A stretch of DNA of 64,000 bases from Alphaproteobacteria bacterium (GCA_020632915.1 JACKEP010000014.1:104609-168608); one strand, 5' to 3'; shown: positions 8,725 to 18,061, counted from the first letter of the stretch. Made by a program: numbers and translations. The notes: generated by a model from the letters alone, not told the origin.

Positions 8725-8749
8725 CCCGCGGGCCTCAGGGGCTCGCGGG
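8725..8749. terminator. Hairpin between convergent genes, probable bidirectional terminator
   Basis: CCCGCGGGCC (8725-8734) pairs with GGCTCGCGGG (8740-8749), ten pairs including one G-T, around a 5-base loop. It lies between the stop of the Cys-rich lipoprotein and the stop of the convergent PPDK-like gene, whose stop codon sits in the loop. No T-tract follows, so factor-dependent action is also possible. Confidence 0.4.
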
Positions 8750-11026
8750 CACCGACCGCACCTGCTTGATCACCAGCTCGCCGTCGACGGTCCGCTTCAG
8801 CTCGATCTCCACCGGCCAGTGGTCCGGCTCCAGGCGCGTCCGCAGCTGGCCGAGGATCGTGGCGAGGTCGCCGAGGTCGTCGTCCGACCACAGGCGCGCG
8901 TCGGGGTCGCCCGCGTAGCGGGACTGCACGCGCACCGACCACGGCGTGGGGCAGTCGACGTCGTAGGCAAACGTGATCACCTCGGGGTCGATCGTCGGGT
9001 CCTCGGGTGAGACCACGCTGTAGCCATCCGCCAGCGACACCACCCGTACGCCCCAGCCGTGGGGCGCGTCGAAGCCCATCTCGACCACGGCGTCGACCTG
9101 CTCCAGCGCGAACGACGGGTTCACGGCGATGCCCATCTTCACGTCGGCGTCGTCGACGCCGTAGTAGCGACGCTCGGCGTAGGCGCGGTCGCCCCACAGG
9201 CTCGCCCACACCTTGCGCACGGCCACGGCGACGTAGCGCTCCTCGTCCCGGTCGCTGCGCAGCTCGTCGATCCAGTCGTCGAGCCACACCGACGGGGCCT
9301 GCGCGTAGGCCGCCTCGGCAGCATCGAGGCGGGTGTCGAGCACGTCGAGCTCGGCGTCGCTGCGGCAGCGGGACGGCCCATCGCCGTCGTCGTCGTCGTC
9401 GTCTCCGAAGCAGCCGCTCGCCGATCGGTACAGGCCGGCCGCCGACCACGTCGGCAGATCCTCGGCGTTGCTGCTCGACCGGAAGCGCAGGCGCGTGGTG
9501 GCCGCCGCGTCGCCGAGCAGGTCGGTGGCTGCCGCGCGGATCTCGGCGACGAGCTCGGGGTCCAGGGGGTAGTCGCGGATGCGGTCGCGGATGTCGTCGA
9601 GGGCGTCGGCGAGCGCTTCGGGCGTGAGCGTGGCGGCGTCACGGGCGAGCTGGCGCGCGCGTGCTGCGGCACCGGACGCCTCGAAGTGCTCCTGGTAGCG
9701 GGCGAAGGGGATGGCGAACCCCTCGGCGCGGTGGGGGGCGTCGACCGCACGCTGCAGCTCGCCGAGCCACGCCGCCTTCGAGCCGTAGGCGCCCGCGTCG
9801 TCGCGGCCCAGCGTGTCGAACGGCGCCACGTCGCGGCGGGTGAGGTCGGCGACCGGCACGTCGGGACGTGGCCGGTGCTGGTCCCAGAAGGTGCGGGCGT
9901 CCTCGAGCGTTGCGGGCTCGACGGCGACGCGGTGGTCGGTGACCACCACGTGCACCAGCGTGCCCACCAGCCCGGCGTCGCGCACGGTGTCCACGATGTC
10001 GGGCACCGTGGCGCTGGGGGTGCCCTTCTCGGCCAGGCGCAGGTTGAGGTGGCTGTGGGCGCTCTGCACGGCGTCGGTGAGCAACCCGGCCACGATGGAC
10101 AGCTCGGGCGGAGCGTGGCTGGCGATCACGACGTCGTCCGGGCCGAGATCGTCGAGCGCGGTGGTGCCGGAGGCGGTCGCGCCACGGCGACCCCGATCCC
10201 CCGACGCGCGCGCGTCGTCGTGACGGTCGTCGTCCTCCTCGTCGTCCTCGTCCTCGTGGTCGTCGTCGTCGTCGTCCTCGGCGAGCACACGCACGTAGCC
10301 GTAGGTCTCGCCGGACACGTAGGCCCGCGATCCGAGGCCGACGCCGAGCGCGTCGAGCGACAGCACGTCCACGCCCCGATCGGACAGCGTCTGCGGCACC
10401 AGCGCCACCAGCGACGCGGTGGCCGCATCGGTGGGCACGAACACCAGGGCATTCGCCAGCCACGGCGCGCACTGGCGGAGCCTGGCCGCGGCCCCCACCA
10501 GATCGTCGAGCGTGAACGCGCTCAACGGACCGGCTTCGGACGCCAGCGTGAACGCCACCACGCCCTGCCCGCCGCGCGGGTGCGGCGTGAACGGCCACAC
10601 CGACAGCTCGCCGCTCAGCGCCACCCGCGTGCTCGGGTCGAGCGACAGGTCGACGTAGCCGTCCCACGTCAGGTCCTCCCAACCCGGTCGCGTGCGGAGG
10701 AAGTCGAGGTGGAACGAGAACCGTGTCATGTCCTGGAAGAAGCAGGGGGCGTCCAGGCCGGCGGGCGCCGGATCGAGCGCCACGGGCAGCAGGAACTTCA
10801 CCTCGCCCGTCTCGGGGCTGAGCAGGGACAGGTCGTCGCTGGAGGCGAGGGTGTTCAGGAAGCCGCCCTCGTCGAGTGAGGCCTCGGCGTCGACCGGGCC
10901 GCACACCGACCCGGCGCCGTCGGTGTCCGTGACGGAGGTGTCGTCGATGCCGTCGCGATCCTCGTTTCCCGGGCGCTCGGCGCACGCGGCGACGAGCACC
11001 AGCGCGAGCGTCAGTTGCCGAGGCAT
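8735..11026 (-). CDS. Lipoprotein with PPDK-type PEP/pyruvate-binding domain
   Basis: A 763-residue protein with a signal peptide ending in lipobox LVAAC (Cys15). It has an N-terminal region of unknown fold, a very acidic stretch (about residues 250-285, runs of Asp/Glu), and a C-terminal half resembling the ATP/PEP-binding N domain of pyruvate phosphate dikinase. The family motif reads RSSSNAEDL followed by AGLYRS (about residues 513-530), and the domain ends in the typical IKQVR. The His-carrying and PEP-binding domains of the full enzymes are absent. A second poly-Asp run lies near residue 542. Export of a nucleotide-binding fold is odd. The ATG overlaps the end of the upstream Cys-rich gene by 16 bp. 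Confidence 0.8.
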   Translation of the reverse strand: MPRQLTLALVLVAACAERPGNEDRDGIDDTSVTDTDGAGSVCGPVDAEASLDEGGFLNTLASSDDLSLLSPETGEVKFLLPVALDPAPAGLDAPCFFQDMTRFSFHLDFLRTRPGWEDLTWDGYVDLSLDPSTRVALSGELSVWPFTPHPRGGQGVVAFTLASEAGPLSAFTLDDLVGAAARLRQCAPWLANALVFVPTDAATASLVALVPQTLSDRGVDVLSLDALGVGLGSRAYVSGETYGYVRVLAEDDDDDDHEDEDDEEDDDRHDDARASGDRGRRGATASGTTALDDLGPDDVVIASHAPPELSIVAGLLTDAVQSAHSHLNLRLAEKGTPSATVPDIVDTVRDAGLVGTLVHVVVTDHRVAVEPATLEDARTFWDQHRPRPDVPVADLTRRDVAPFDTLGRDDAGAYGSKAAWLGELQRAVDAPHRAEGFAIPFARYQEHFEASGAAARARQLARDAATLTPEALADALDDIRDRIRDYPLDPELVAEIRAAATDLLGDAAATTRLRFRSSSNAEDLPTWSAAGLYRSASGCFGDDDDDDGDGPSRCRSDAELDVLDTRLDAAEAAYAQAPSVWLDDWIDELRSDRDEERYVAVAVRKVWASLWGDRAYAERRYYGVDDADVKMGIAVNPSFALEQVDAVVEMGFDAPHGWGVRVVSLADGYSVVSPEDPTIDPEVITFAYDVDCPTPWSVRVQSRYAGDPDARLWSDDDLGDLATILGQLRTRLEPDHWPVEIELKRTVDGELVIKQVRSVPASP

Positions 11027-12543
11027 CGCGCGACCTCGGGGGCGCAGCCCGCGAGCAGGTGACACGACTCCCAGTCGCTGTTCTCGGCGCAGGAGCCGTA
11101 GTTGCCCAGCTGGTGGCAGGTGTCGTTCTGCACGTACATGCGGGTGGTGCACTCGGCGAGCGCGCCGACGGTGACCTGGCACCCGTCGAACAGCGTGGAC
11201 AGCTCCGCCATGCAGCCTTCCATCGTGAGCGTGGACGCCGCCGGGATGTTGTGGCTGCACCCGACCGGGGTGAAGCCGTCACCGCCCTGGAGCGCCAGCT
11301 TCCAGGTGCAGAACGCCCGGCGCTCGCTCACCGACAGCGACGCGACCGCCTTGTCGACGCCCCCGTCCCAGTCCTCGTCGACGTTGCCGAAGCAGCGGCG
11401 CGTGTCGGGACACGTCCCTGGAGGCGTGTCGGCGATGCACTCGACGACGTCGTCGGCGATGAAGCCGCAGCCGTAGGTCGTCGGGTCGATCGCGCACCGG
11501 AACTGCACGCTCGACAGGTTGCGGACGCAGGTCTCGGCCGCGTTGTAGAAGCTGCCACCGTCCGGCGGGGGGCAGTCGGGGTGGTCGCCGAACAACGCCG
11601 GGTCGCGCGCGATCTTCGAGCCGCACAGCAGACGCGCCTCCGAGCATGTCAGGTCGGTGACCAGCGCACGGGGCACGGGGGGGGACGGCGTGGCGCCGTA
11701 CACCAGATCGCAGGCCGCGCTCTCCGAGGTGTCCCCCGCGATGCACCCGACGAGGTCGCCCACGGTGACGTCGCACCCCGGCGCGCTCGCGTCGGCCTCG
11801 CAGCCGCACAGGCTCGCGGACAGGCGCAGCGTGCAGTCCTCGACGTCGAATGCCGGGTCACCCCTCTCGAGCCCGGCGAGCTGACACGTCATCAGCGTGC
11901 CCCAGACGTCCGTCTCCGAGGCGGGGAGCGAACGCGCCGGCATCAGCCCGTTCCACACCGCCTCGCAGCCGGGCACCGGCGCCACCTTGTCGACGTCGCA
12001 CGCGCCCTGGGCGCGCGCGGCCAGGCACGTCGCGAAGTCGGTGGCCGTGAGCGTGCAGGCATTGGCGACGACGTCGGTGCCCGCGGGCTCACCGTGGATG
12101 GGCGGACCGTGGATCACCAGCGAGGCCATCATCAGGCACTGGTCGAGCGTGACGCAGCTGTCGGGGTGGTGGGCCACCAGCGTGTCGTCGGCGAGCGCGC
12201 CGCACAGCGCCAGCAGGCCCGACTCGCCCAGCGCGTCGAGCGGGGTGGACCCGTCGACCACGGCGCTGACGTCGACCCGGCCGATGGACGGCGCGAGGCA
12301 CGCGTCGTCGGTGCGCGGGGTGTCGATCGGCCGATCGGTGTCGACCGCTACCTCCGTGTCCACGGACACGTCGGTGTCGACCGGCACGTCGACCGGATCC
12401 GGCACGTCCACGATGCCGCACGCGGCGAGCCCGACCGCGCACAGCGCCGACGCCGCGCCCCCCCGAACCCTGCGGGACACGCGGTCTGCTACCCGCACCG
12501 GTCCACACCTGCGGCCCGCAGCCGCCAGCCACCATGGTTCCAT
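11011..12543 (-). CDS. Large Cys-rich lipoprotein, unknown function
   Basis: A 510-residue protein whose lipobox LAAC falls at residues 39-42, followed by a Val/Asp/Thr-rich linker (VDTDVSVDTEVAVDTD). The remainder holds many Cys in repeated spacings, for example CALVAHHPDSC-like and CXXXARLLCGS-like segments. The pattern suggests several tandem disulfide-bonded helical modules like those of 8048-8704. The ATG at 12543 has GGAG seven bases upstream and is used here. A GTG at 12480 would give a more normal signal peptide length but has a weak ribosome site. It overlaps the following PPDK-like lipoprotein by 16 bp, so the two are probably co-expressed at the envelope. Confidence 0.75.
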   Translation of the reverse strand: MEPWWLAAAGRRCGPVRVADRVSRRVRGGAASALCAVGLAACGIVDVPDPVDVPVDTDVSVDTEVAVDTDRPIDTPRTDDACLAPSIGRVDVSAVVDGSTPLDALGESGLLALCGALADDTLVAHHPDSCVTLDQCLMMASLVIHGPPIHGEPAGTDVVANACTLTATDFATCLAARAQGACDVDKVAPVPGCEAVWNGLMPARSLPASETDVWGTLMTCQLAGLERGDPAFDVEDCTLRLSASLCGCEADASAPGCDVTVGDLVGCIAGDTSESAACDLVYGATPSPPVPRALVTDLTCSEARLLCGSKIARDPALFGDHPDCPPPDGGSFYNAAETCVRNLSSVQFRCAIDPTTYGCGFIADDVVECIADTPPGTCPDTRRCFGNVDEDWDGGVDKAVASLSVSERRAFCTWKLALQGGDGFTPVGCSHNIPAASTLTMEGCMAELSTLFDGCQVTVGALAECTTRMYVQNDTCHQLGNYGSCAENSDWESCHLLAGCAPEVARCLGN

Positions 12544-12734
12544 GACCCACTCCGAACCAGAGCATGCCTCGACTACGGCGCACCCGCTGGACGGCCCAGA
12601 GAGGTTGCAAAAACGAGACGAGGAAGTCAGACTTTCATCCCCTGCTCAGGTGAAAGCCGGTCGCTGTTGGGTCGTCGCGGTGACGAAGGCGCGCAGGAAC
12701 GTCGCAGCGACAGGCCTCGCGCCCGCCCGCGACC

Positions 12735-14021
12735 TCAGGCCGCGACGCGCCGCACCACCCGCGACAGCACGGCCACCTCGGCCTGCGCCATGTGGGCCGC
12801 GGTGTAGCCACCGTGCACGCCGCGACGCCCCGCCTCGCCGAGCGCCGCCCGGCGCACCGGATCGGTGAGCAGCCCGTCGATCGCCTCGACGAGGGCGCCC
12901 AGATCGCCCGGTGGCACCAGCACCGCGCCGCCGGTGCGCGTGAGCACCTCCGGGAGCGCGCCACGACGCGGCGCGACCACGGGCACCCCGGCGGCGAGGG
13001 CCTCGAGGTTGTACTGCCCGAAGGTCTCGTCCTTGGCCGAGGGCACGCAGAACACGCTGACGTCGCGCAGGAACGCCCGCTTCTCGGCAGCCGACAGGTT
13101 GGCCTGGAACGAGGCGTGCTGCAGCGCGCCCGCCTCCTGGAGTCGCGCCCGCACGCGCTCGACCTCGGGTCGGTCGCCGGGGTTGAGCGTGCCGCCCATC
13201 TTGAGCGTGACGTCGTGGCCCCGCTCCCGCAGGTTCAGGAAGGCCTCGACGAGCAGGTCGATGCCCTTGGGGGCGTACATCCGCGCGAAGAAGCCGAGCA
13301 CGAGCGGCCCCATGCGCTCGGGCTCGGCGTAGCCGGCCACGTCGATGCCGTTGTGGACCACGTCGAACGTGCCGACGTCGAGCCCGGTGCGGCGCGCCAT
13401 CTCCCGCGCGGCGAACGCGGACACGGCGATCCGGGCGTCGCAGGCCGCGAGCCCCTGGGCGGTCAGCGTCCACGCCTCCTCGCGGCCCTCGTCGAGCGCG
13501 TCGAGGAAGTGCAGCTCGCCCTGGACCGTCGACACCACCGGCACGTCGAGGCGATCGCGGATCGGTCCGGCGAGTCCCACCAGCAGGCTGTTGGACAACA
13601 CGACGACGTCGGGCCGGGGCCGCGACTCCAGCGCGTCGAGGAGGCGCTCGACCTCCTTGCGCTGGTTGCCCGCCAGCCCCTCCAGCATCGACACAGTCAT
13701 CGCGCCGAGCGACTCGGGCCGCGTGGACCCGGAGAACCGACCGGCGAGCGCCAGCAGCGGTCGCGTGGCCAGCACGGCGTCCATCCACCGCGGCACCACC
13801 CGGAACAGCGGCACCTCCTGCTGGAGGTAGGCGTTGACGCCTCCGATGAGCACCGGCTCGTCGGCGGAGCACGTGACCCCGTCGCCCACGATCGGCAGGT
13901 ACATCGGGATCAGATCGGCGTCGTGGTGTAGGGCGCGCATCGCGCGCACGAGCGCGTTGTCCCGGATGCACGTGCCACAGTGCCAGGAGCCGGTGCCCGC
14001 GGTGAGGTGCAGGACGCGCAT
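12735..14021 (-). CDS. Glycosyltransferase family 4 (GT-B fold)
   Basis: A 428-residue retaining glycosyltransferase. The N-terminal acceptor domain begins MRVLHLTAGTGSWHCGTC. The C-terminal donor domain contains the EX7E pair in ETFGQYNLEALAAGVPVV, with the preceding FCVPSAKD strand. The enzyme would transfer a sugar from a nucleotide-sugar to an unknown acceptor in the cytoplasm or at the inner membrane. It is the last gene of a six-gene minus-strand run and starts one base after the stop of the halogenase-like gene, so it may glycosylate the product made by that run. A role in surface polysaccharide is the alternative. Confidence 0.88.
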   Translation of the reverse strand: MRVLHLTAGTGSWHCGTCIRDNALVRAMRALHHDADLIPMYLPIVGDGVTCSADEPVLIGGVNAYLQQEVPLFRVVPRWMDAVLATRPLLALAGRFSGSTRPESLGAMTVSMLEGLAGNQRKEVERLLDALESRPRPDVVVLSNSLLVGLAGPIRDRLDVPVVSTVQGELHFLDALDEGREEAWTLTAQGLAACDARIAVSAFAAREMARRTGLDVGTFDVVHNGIDVAGYAEPERMGPLVLGFFARMYAPKGIDLLVEAFLNLRERGHDVTLKMGGTLNPGDRPEVERVRARLQEAGALQHASFQANLSAAEKRAFLRDVSVFCVPSAKDETFGQYNLEALAAGVPVVAPRRGALPEVLTRTGGAVLVPPGDLGALVEAIDGLLTDPVRRAALGEAGRRGVHGGYTAAHMAQAEVAVLSRVVRRVAA

Positions 14022-14022
14022 G

Positions 14023-15291
14023 TCAGGCCACGTCGACCCGGCGGTCGCCGGCGCGTGCGCGGCCGTACGCCAGCGGCGCCGGCACCGCGCCGAACGTGCC
14101 CAGGCCCTTCATCAGCGCGTCGAAGTCGCGGAACAGGTTGCCGATCAGCACGTCGGTGACGTCGCCCTTGAGCTCGGGGTGGGCGCGCACCATCGTGCCC
14201 ATCGAGAACCCGGGGTCGTAGAAGCTGAACACCAGCGCGCGCATCGCCTCGATGCCGCGGCACACCCACTCCCCGTAGGCCTCGAACGCACCCGCGTCGA
14301 CGCGACCGGCGTCCAGGGCGGCGAGCACGCCCGCAGCGGCCTCCTCCCCCGTTCGCAGCGCCAGGAAGACGCCGGAGCTGAACACCGGGTCGAGGAAGGC
14401 GAAGGCGTCGCCGGCGAGCACCACGCCGTCGTCGGCGCAGTAGGTCGACCGGTAGGAGTAGTCGGTGGTGACGTCGAGGCTGCCGACGCAGCGGGCCCCG
14501 GCGAGCCGCTCCGACAGCCACGGGTGACGCGCGATCGCGGCCTCCCAGGCCTTGGCCTTGTCGCGCTCCCCGCCGAACAGCACGTCGCGACGGGCCACGA
14601 TGCCCACGCTGGTGACGCCCCCGGCCATCGGGATGAACCAGAACCAGCCGTCACCGGGCGCCTGCACGATGGTGGTGGCGCTGGCGAGCTCGTCGGACAG
14701 CTCGACGCCCTCGTAGTAGGTCCACAGCGAGATCCGGTCGAGGGCCTTCTCGGGCTGACGCCAGCCGCGCAGCGTGCGCACGAAGCCGTCGCGTCCGCTG
14801 GCGTCGATCGTCCACGGCGCCCGCACCACGTGATCCCCGTCGGGGCCGCGCGCGGTGATGCCCACCACGCGGCCGTCCTGCTCGATCAGCCCGGTGGCCA
14901 GCGTCTCGGACAGCACGACGGCGCCTTGCTCGGCGGCGTGATCGAGGAGCAGCCGGTCGAACACGGACCGCTCCACCTGCCAGGTGGACGCCGCCTCGTG
15001 GTCGAGGTGCTCGGTGAAGTGGAACGGCCGGGACTGCATCCCGTCGGCGGTCACGAAGCTCACGCTGCGCTTGGACTGGAAGCCCGCGGCCCGCACCTTG
15101 TCGAGCGCGCCGATGCGGTCGAGCGTCCACCAGGCGTAGGGCAGCAGCGACTCGCCGACGTGGTAGCGCGGGAAGCGCGAGCGCTCGACGACCACCACCG
15201 ATCGACCCGCCCGGGCCAGCATCGCCGCGGCGGCCGATCCCGCCGGGCCTCCACCCACCACGATCGCGTCGACGTCCCACTCACGCGCCAC
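14023..15291 (-). CDS. FAD-dependent oxidoreductase, flavin-halogenase-like
   Basis: A 422-residue flavoprotein. The FAD-binding Rossmann motif is VGGGPAGSAAA (residues 12-22), followed by HVGESLLP (44-51). A Lys in GFQSKRSVSF (Lys74) aligns by position with the catalytic Lys of flavin-dependent halogenases. The halogenase fingerprint WxWxIP is present as WFWFIP (216-221). The second FAD motif is LAGDAFAFLDPVFSSGV. These features favour a halogenase of the phenolic or carrier-bound substrate type. Related geranylgeranyl-reductase-like oxidoreductases share part of them, so halogenation is inference. It overlaps the radical SAM gene by 11 bp and is followed immediately by the glycosyltransferase. 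Confidence 0.8.
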   Translation of the reverse strand: MAREWDVDAIVVGGGPAGSAAAAMLARAGRSVVVVERSRFPRYHVGESLLPYAWWTLDRIGALDKVRAAGFQSKRSVSFVTADGMQSRPFHFTEHLDHEAASTWQVERSVFDRLLLDHAAEQGAVVLSETLATGLIEQDGRVVGITARGPDGDHVVRAPWTIDASGRDGFVRTLRGWRQPEKALDRISLWTYYEGVELSDELASATTIVQAPGDGWFWFIPMAGGVTSVGIVARRDVLFGGERDKAKAWEAAIARHPWLSERLAGARCVGSLDVTTDYSYRSTYCADDGVVLAGDAFAFLDPVFSSGVFLALRTGEEAAAGVLAALDAGRVDAGAFEAYGEWVCRGIEAMRALVFSFYDPGFSMGTMVRAHPELKGDVTDVLIGNLFRDFDALMKGLGTFGAVPAPLAYGRARAGDRRVDVA

Positions 15292-16666
15292 GTCGCACCT
15301 CCTGTCGCCGCGCCATCGCCATCCCGAAGGGTCCCTGCACGTCGCCGCCGTGCACGTCGAGGAAGAACGCCGGCAGCAGCGCGTCCACCTGCATCAGGCC
15401 GTCCCACGTCAGCGTGACCACGTCGCCGTCGCGCGCACCGAAGCCCGCCCGCTCGATGCGCCGGAACGGCCCGTCGAACACGTCGAAGATGTCGACGCCG
15501 AACTTCGCCGCGAACGGGCGACGGTCGAGCCGGCCGAGCTTGAGCTGCAGGATCACCTCGCGCACGAGGCGGTCGTCGTCGGACATCGCGTAGCCGCGCT
15601 GGACCGGCAGTTCGCCGCGGCCGACACGCTCGAGCCACTGCGGCAGGTGCTTGTCGTTCTGGATGTGGACGCCCGAGAGCTGCCCGAACGCCGACACCCC
15701 CAGGGGGATCATGTCGGCACCCTGCCAGAGCGCGTTGCGGTAGACGAACTTGCCGTCGGGGTCGCCGCGCACGGCCGTGTAGCCGCTGGTCATCGTGTAG
15801 CCGGCCGCCACGAGCGCCTCGAAGGCCTCCGACGCCCAGCGGCGGCGGGTGGCGACGTCGGCGAGCGTGCCGCCGAGGTCCTCCTCGCCCTTGAGCGCGC
15901 GGAACAGCGCGGTGTTGGCCGGGATCTCCATCTGGTAGATGGTGACGCTGTCGGGCTCGAGCGCGATGGTGCGCTCCACGCCGGCCTGCCAGGTGGCCTC
16001 GGTCTCGCCGACCATGCCGGCGATGAGGTCGATGTTGACCTGCGGGATGCCGGCGTCGCGGGCCATCGCGTAGGCGGGCTCGATGTGGCGTGCCCCGTGG
16101 GCGCGGCCGTTGAGCTCGAGCAAGGCCTCGTCCCACGACTCCACGCCGAGCGACACGCGGGTGACGCCGTGGGCCGCGAGCGCCTCCATCTTCGCGGGGC
16201 GCACCGTGCCGGGCTCGCACTCGTAGGTGAGCTCGGCCGTGGTGTCCCAGTCGAACGAGGCCCGCAGGCCGTCGAACAGCTGCCGGATCTGGTCGCCGGA
16301 CAGGTAGCTGGGCGTGCCACCGCCCACGTAGACGTAGGCGAGCTTGCGGCCGTCGACCACGCGCCGACGGGCGTACAGCGCCGCCTCCGCCGCGAGGCCC
16401 TCGACGTAGGCGCGGATCTCGGCGGACGGGCGCTCGGTGTAGACCTTGAAGTAGCAGAACCGGCAGCGCTTGCGGCAGAACGGCACGTGGACGTACAGGC
16501 CCAGCGGCGTGTCCGGGCGTGGCGGGGCGTCGAGCGCCGCTTCGATCGCGGGCATCGCGTCGGGCGTCCACGCGCCGAACGGCGGGTAGTTCGCGACGAA
16601 GCCCGGCGCGGCGTCGAGGGGCGACCGCGCCGCGTCGGGCGTCGGCGTGTCGAGCGTGGAGGTCAT
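15281..16666 (-). CDS. HemN/HemW-like radical SAM protein
   Basis: A 461-residue radical SAM enzyme. The cluster motif is C64-RKR-C68-RF-C71, followed by Tyr-Phe rather than the extra Cys found in the CxxxCxxCxC motif of true oxygen-independent coproporphyrinogen oxidase. VGGGTPSYL is the SAM-binding GGGTP motif, and a HemN_C-like C-terminal domain follows. An N-terminal extension of about 55 residues includes YPPFGAW. The missing Cys and the company of a halogenase-like enzyme argue against heme synthesis. HemN-like enzymes also include methyltransferases and cyclising enzymes, so the reaction is unknown. ATG start with AAGGGA ribosome site, overlapping the upstream PQQ gene stop as ATGA. 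Confidence 0.85.
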   Translation of the reverse strand: MTSTLDTPTPDAARSPLDAAPGFVANYPPFGAWTPDAMPAIEAALDAPPRPDTPLGLYVHVPFCRKRCRFCYFKVYTERPSAEIRAYVEGLAAEAALYARRRVVDGRKLAYVYVGGGTPSYLSGDQIRQLFDGLRASFDWDTTAELTYECEPGTVRPAKMEALAAHGVTRVSLGVESWDEALLELNGRAHGARHIEPAYAMARDAGIPQVNIDLIAGMVGETEATWQAGVERTIALEPDSVTIYQMEIPANTALFRALKGEEDLGGTLADVATRRRWASEAFEALVAAGYTMTSGYTAVRGDPDGKFVYRNALWQGADMIPLGVSAFGQLSGVHIQNDKHLPQWLERVGRGELPVQRGYAMSDDDRLVREVILQLKLGRLDRRPFAAKFGVDIFDVFDGPFRRIERAGFGARDGDVVTLTWDGLMQVDALLPAFFLDVHGGDVQGPFGMAMARRQEVRRGA

Positions 16667-17940
16667 CGTCCCTTCTTCTTCCTGGCGGCCGGTGCGGGGG
16701 AGGCGGCCGGTCCGAACGCGTGGAAGGTGCCGTCCTCGGCACCCACGAACACCCACCCCGACGCCACGGCGGGCGAGGCGCTGACGGCCGCGCCGAGGTC
16801 GAAGGCGCGGACCTCCTCGCCGGTCTCGACGTCGACGGCGTACAGCCGCCCGTCGGCCGCGCCGACGAAGGCCACGCCCCCGGCGATGACCGGGGAGCTG
16901 TCGACCTTGCCCTTGGCCGGGAACCACCACAGCGGCTCGCCGGTGGACAGCTCGATGCCGTGGAGCACGCGGTCGCGACCGCCGACGAGGACGGTGTCGC
17001 CCTGCACCGCGGGCGACGACAGGTAGGGGAAGCTGCGCTCCGAGAAAGTCCACGCCACGGCGTCGGTGAGCGGGTCGAAGCCCAGCACCTTGTTGCCGAA
17101 GTGACCCACCACGGCCGTGGGCCCGACCCAGGCGACCGACGCGCCGACGTAGGCCTCCACCGGCAGGGTGTGGCTGGCGGTGCCGGTGCGCAGGTCGACG
17201 GTGTGGACGAAGCCGTCGCAGCCGCCGATCACCGCGTGGTCGCCACGCAGCGCCGGGGAGCCGTACAGGTAGGACCCGGTGGCGTAGGTCCACACGGGCG
17301 TGCCGGTGGCGAGCTCGAGGCGGTGGAGCACGCCGGCGTAGTCGCCGAGGAGCACGCTGGCGCCCACCCCGTCGCGTGGGGGCACCCAGGCCGCACCGGC
17401 CGTGATCTCGGCCTTGGTGTCGACGTCCCAGGCCACCTCGCCCGTGGCTGCCCGGAGCGCGCGCACGTGGCCGTCGCGGCTGCCGATCACGATGAGCCCG
17501 TCGGCCACCAGCGGCGGTGCCTCGACCGCCCCGGCGGTGGTCACGGACCAGACCGCGGTGCCGTCCGCGCGCTTCCAGGCCCGGATGGTGCCGTCCTTGC
17601 TGCCGACGTAGACCCGCTCGGCGTCGACGACCGCGCCCCCCACGATGGCGTCGCCGGTGGTGGCGACCCAGCGCTCGGTGAGGCCCCGGGCGTCGACGGT
17701 GGACGGCGACACGCCCGACTGCCCCGCATCGCCCCGCCACACGGGCCAGGTGTCGGCGGTGGCGGCCAGGGTGGCGACGGGGGTCGTCGTCGGGGGCACC
17801 GCTGCCGGCGCCTTGGCCGCGTCGCCCGACGTCGTCGCTTCGACAGTCGGTTTCGGCGCATCTTCGGCCGACGCGTCCCCCGTGCCGCCCCAGGCGGGTG
17901 CGGTGGCGAGCGACAGCAGCAGCGGCAGGTGGCGGTTCAC
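16663..17940 (-). CDS. Secreted PQQ-like beta-propeller protein
   Basis: About 425 residues. A signal peptide (VNRHLPLLLSLATAPAWG) is followed by a low-complexity Ala/Pro/Thr linker and seven or so PQQ-type blades, such as ALRAATGEVAW, GIELSTGEPLWW and AVDVETGEEVRA. The mature start WPVWRGDAGQSG resembles that of other envelope propellers. The C terminus ends in Lys/Arg (ARKKKGR). GTG at 17940 is chosen because it starts the signal peptide cleanly. ATG at 17973 is an alternative without a clear ribosome site. The stop overlaps the ATG of the radical SAM gene. Why a periplasmic propeller is coupled to that gene is unclear. Confidence 0.8.
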   Translation of the reverse strand: MNRHLPLLLSLATAPAWGGTGDASAEDAPKPTVEATTSGDAAKAPAAVPPTTTPVATLAATADTWPVWRGDAGQSGVSPSTVDARGLTERWVATTGDAIVGGAVVDAERVYVGSKDGTIRAWKRADGTAVWSVTTAGAVEAPPLVADGLIVIGSRDGHVRALRAATGEVAWDVDTKAEITAGAAWVPPRDGVGASVLLGDYAGVLHRLELATGTPVWTYATGSYLYGSPALRGDHAVIGGCDGFVHTVDLRTGTASHTLPVEAYVGASVAWVGPTAVVGHFGNKVLGFDPLTDAVAWTFSERSFPYLSSPAVQGDTVLVGGRDRVLHGIELSTGEPLWWFPAKGKVDSSPVIAGGVAFVGAADGRLYAVDVETGEEVRAFDLGAAVSASPAVASGWVFVGAEDGTFHAFGPAASPAPAARKKKGR

Positions 17941-18061
17941 GACGTCCAGGACCCCCGACGGTGGCGACGGCATCCCAGGGTAGCGGACCGCGGGGGGTGC
18001 AGGCAGGCCACGATTTGCCATGGATGCCCACGATCGCGGGACAGATCGGGCCGTCCCGCCG

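Noticed and set aside
12632..12656. CTTTCA/TGAAAG inverted repeat as terminator of the glycosyltransferase gene
   Set aside because: The stem is only six pairs with a large loop on a weak inner stem, and the T-run on the minus strand is about 18 bases away.
15281..16666. Annotation as oxygen-independent coproporphyrinogen III oxidase (heme synthesis)
   Set aside because: The Cys following the CxxxCxxC motif in HemN is replaced by Phe, the N-terminal extension is atypical, and no heme gene is nearby.
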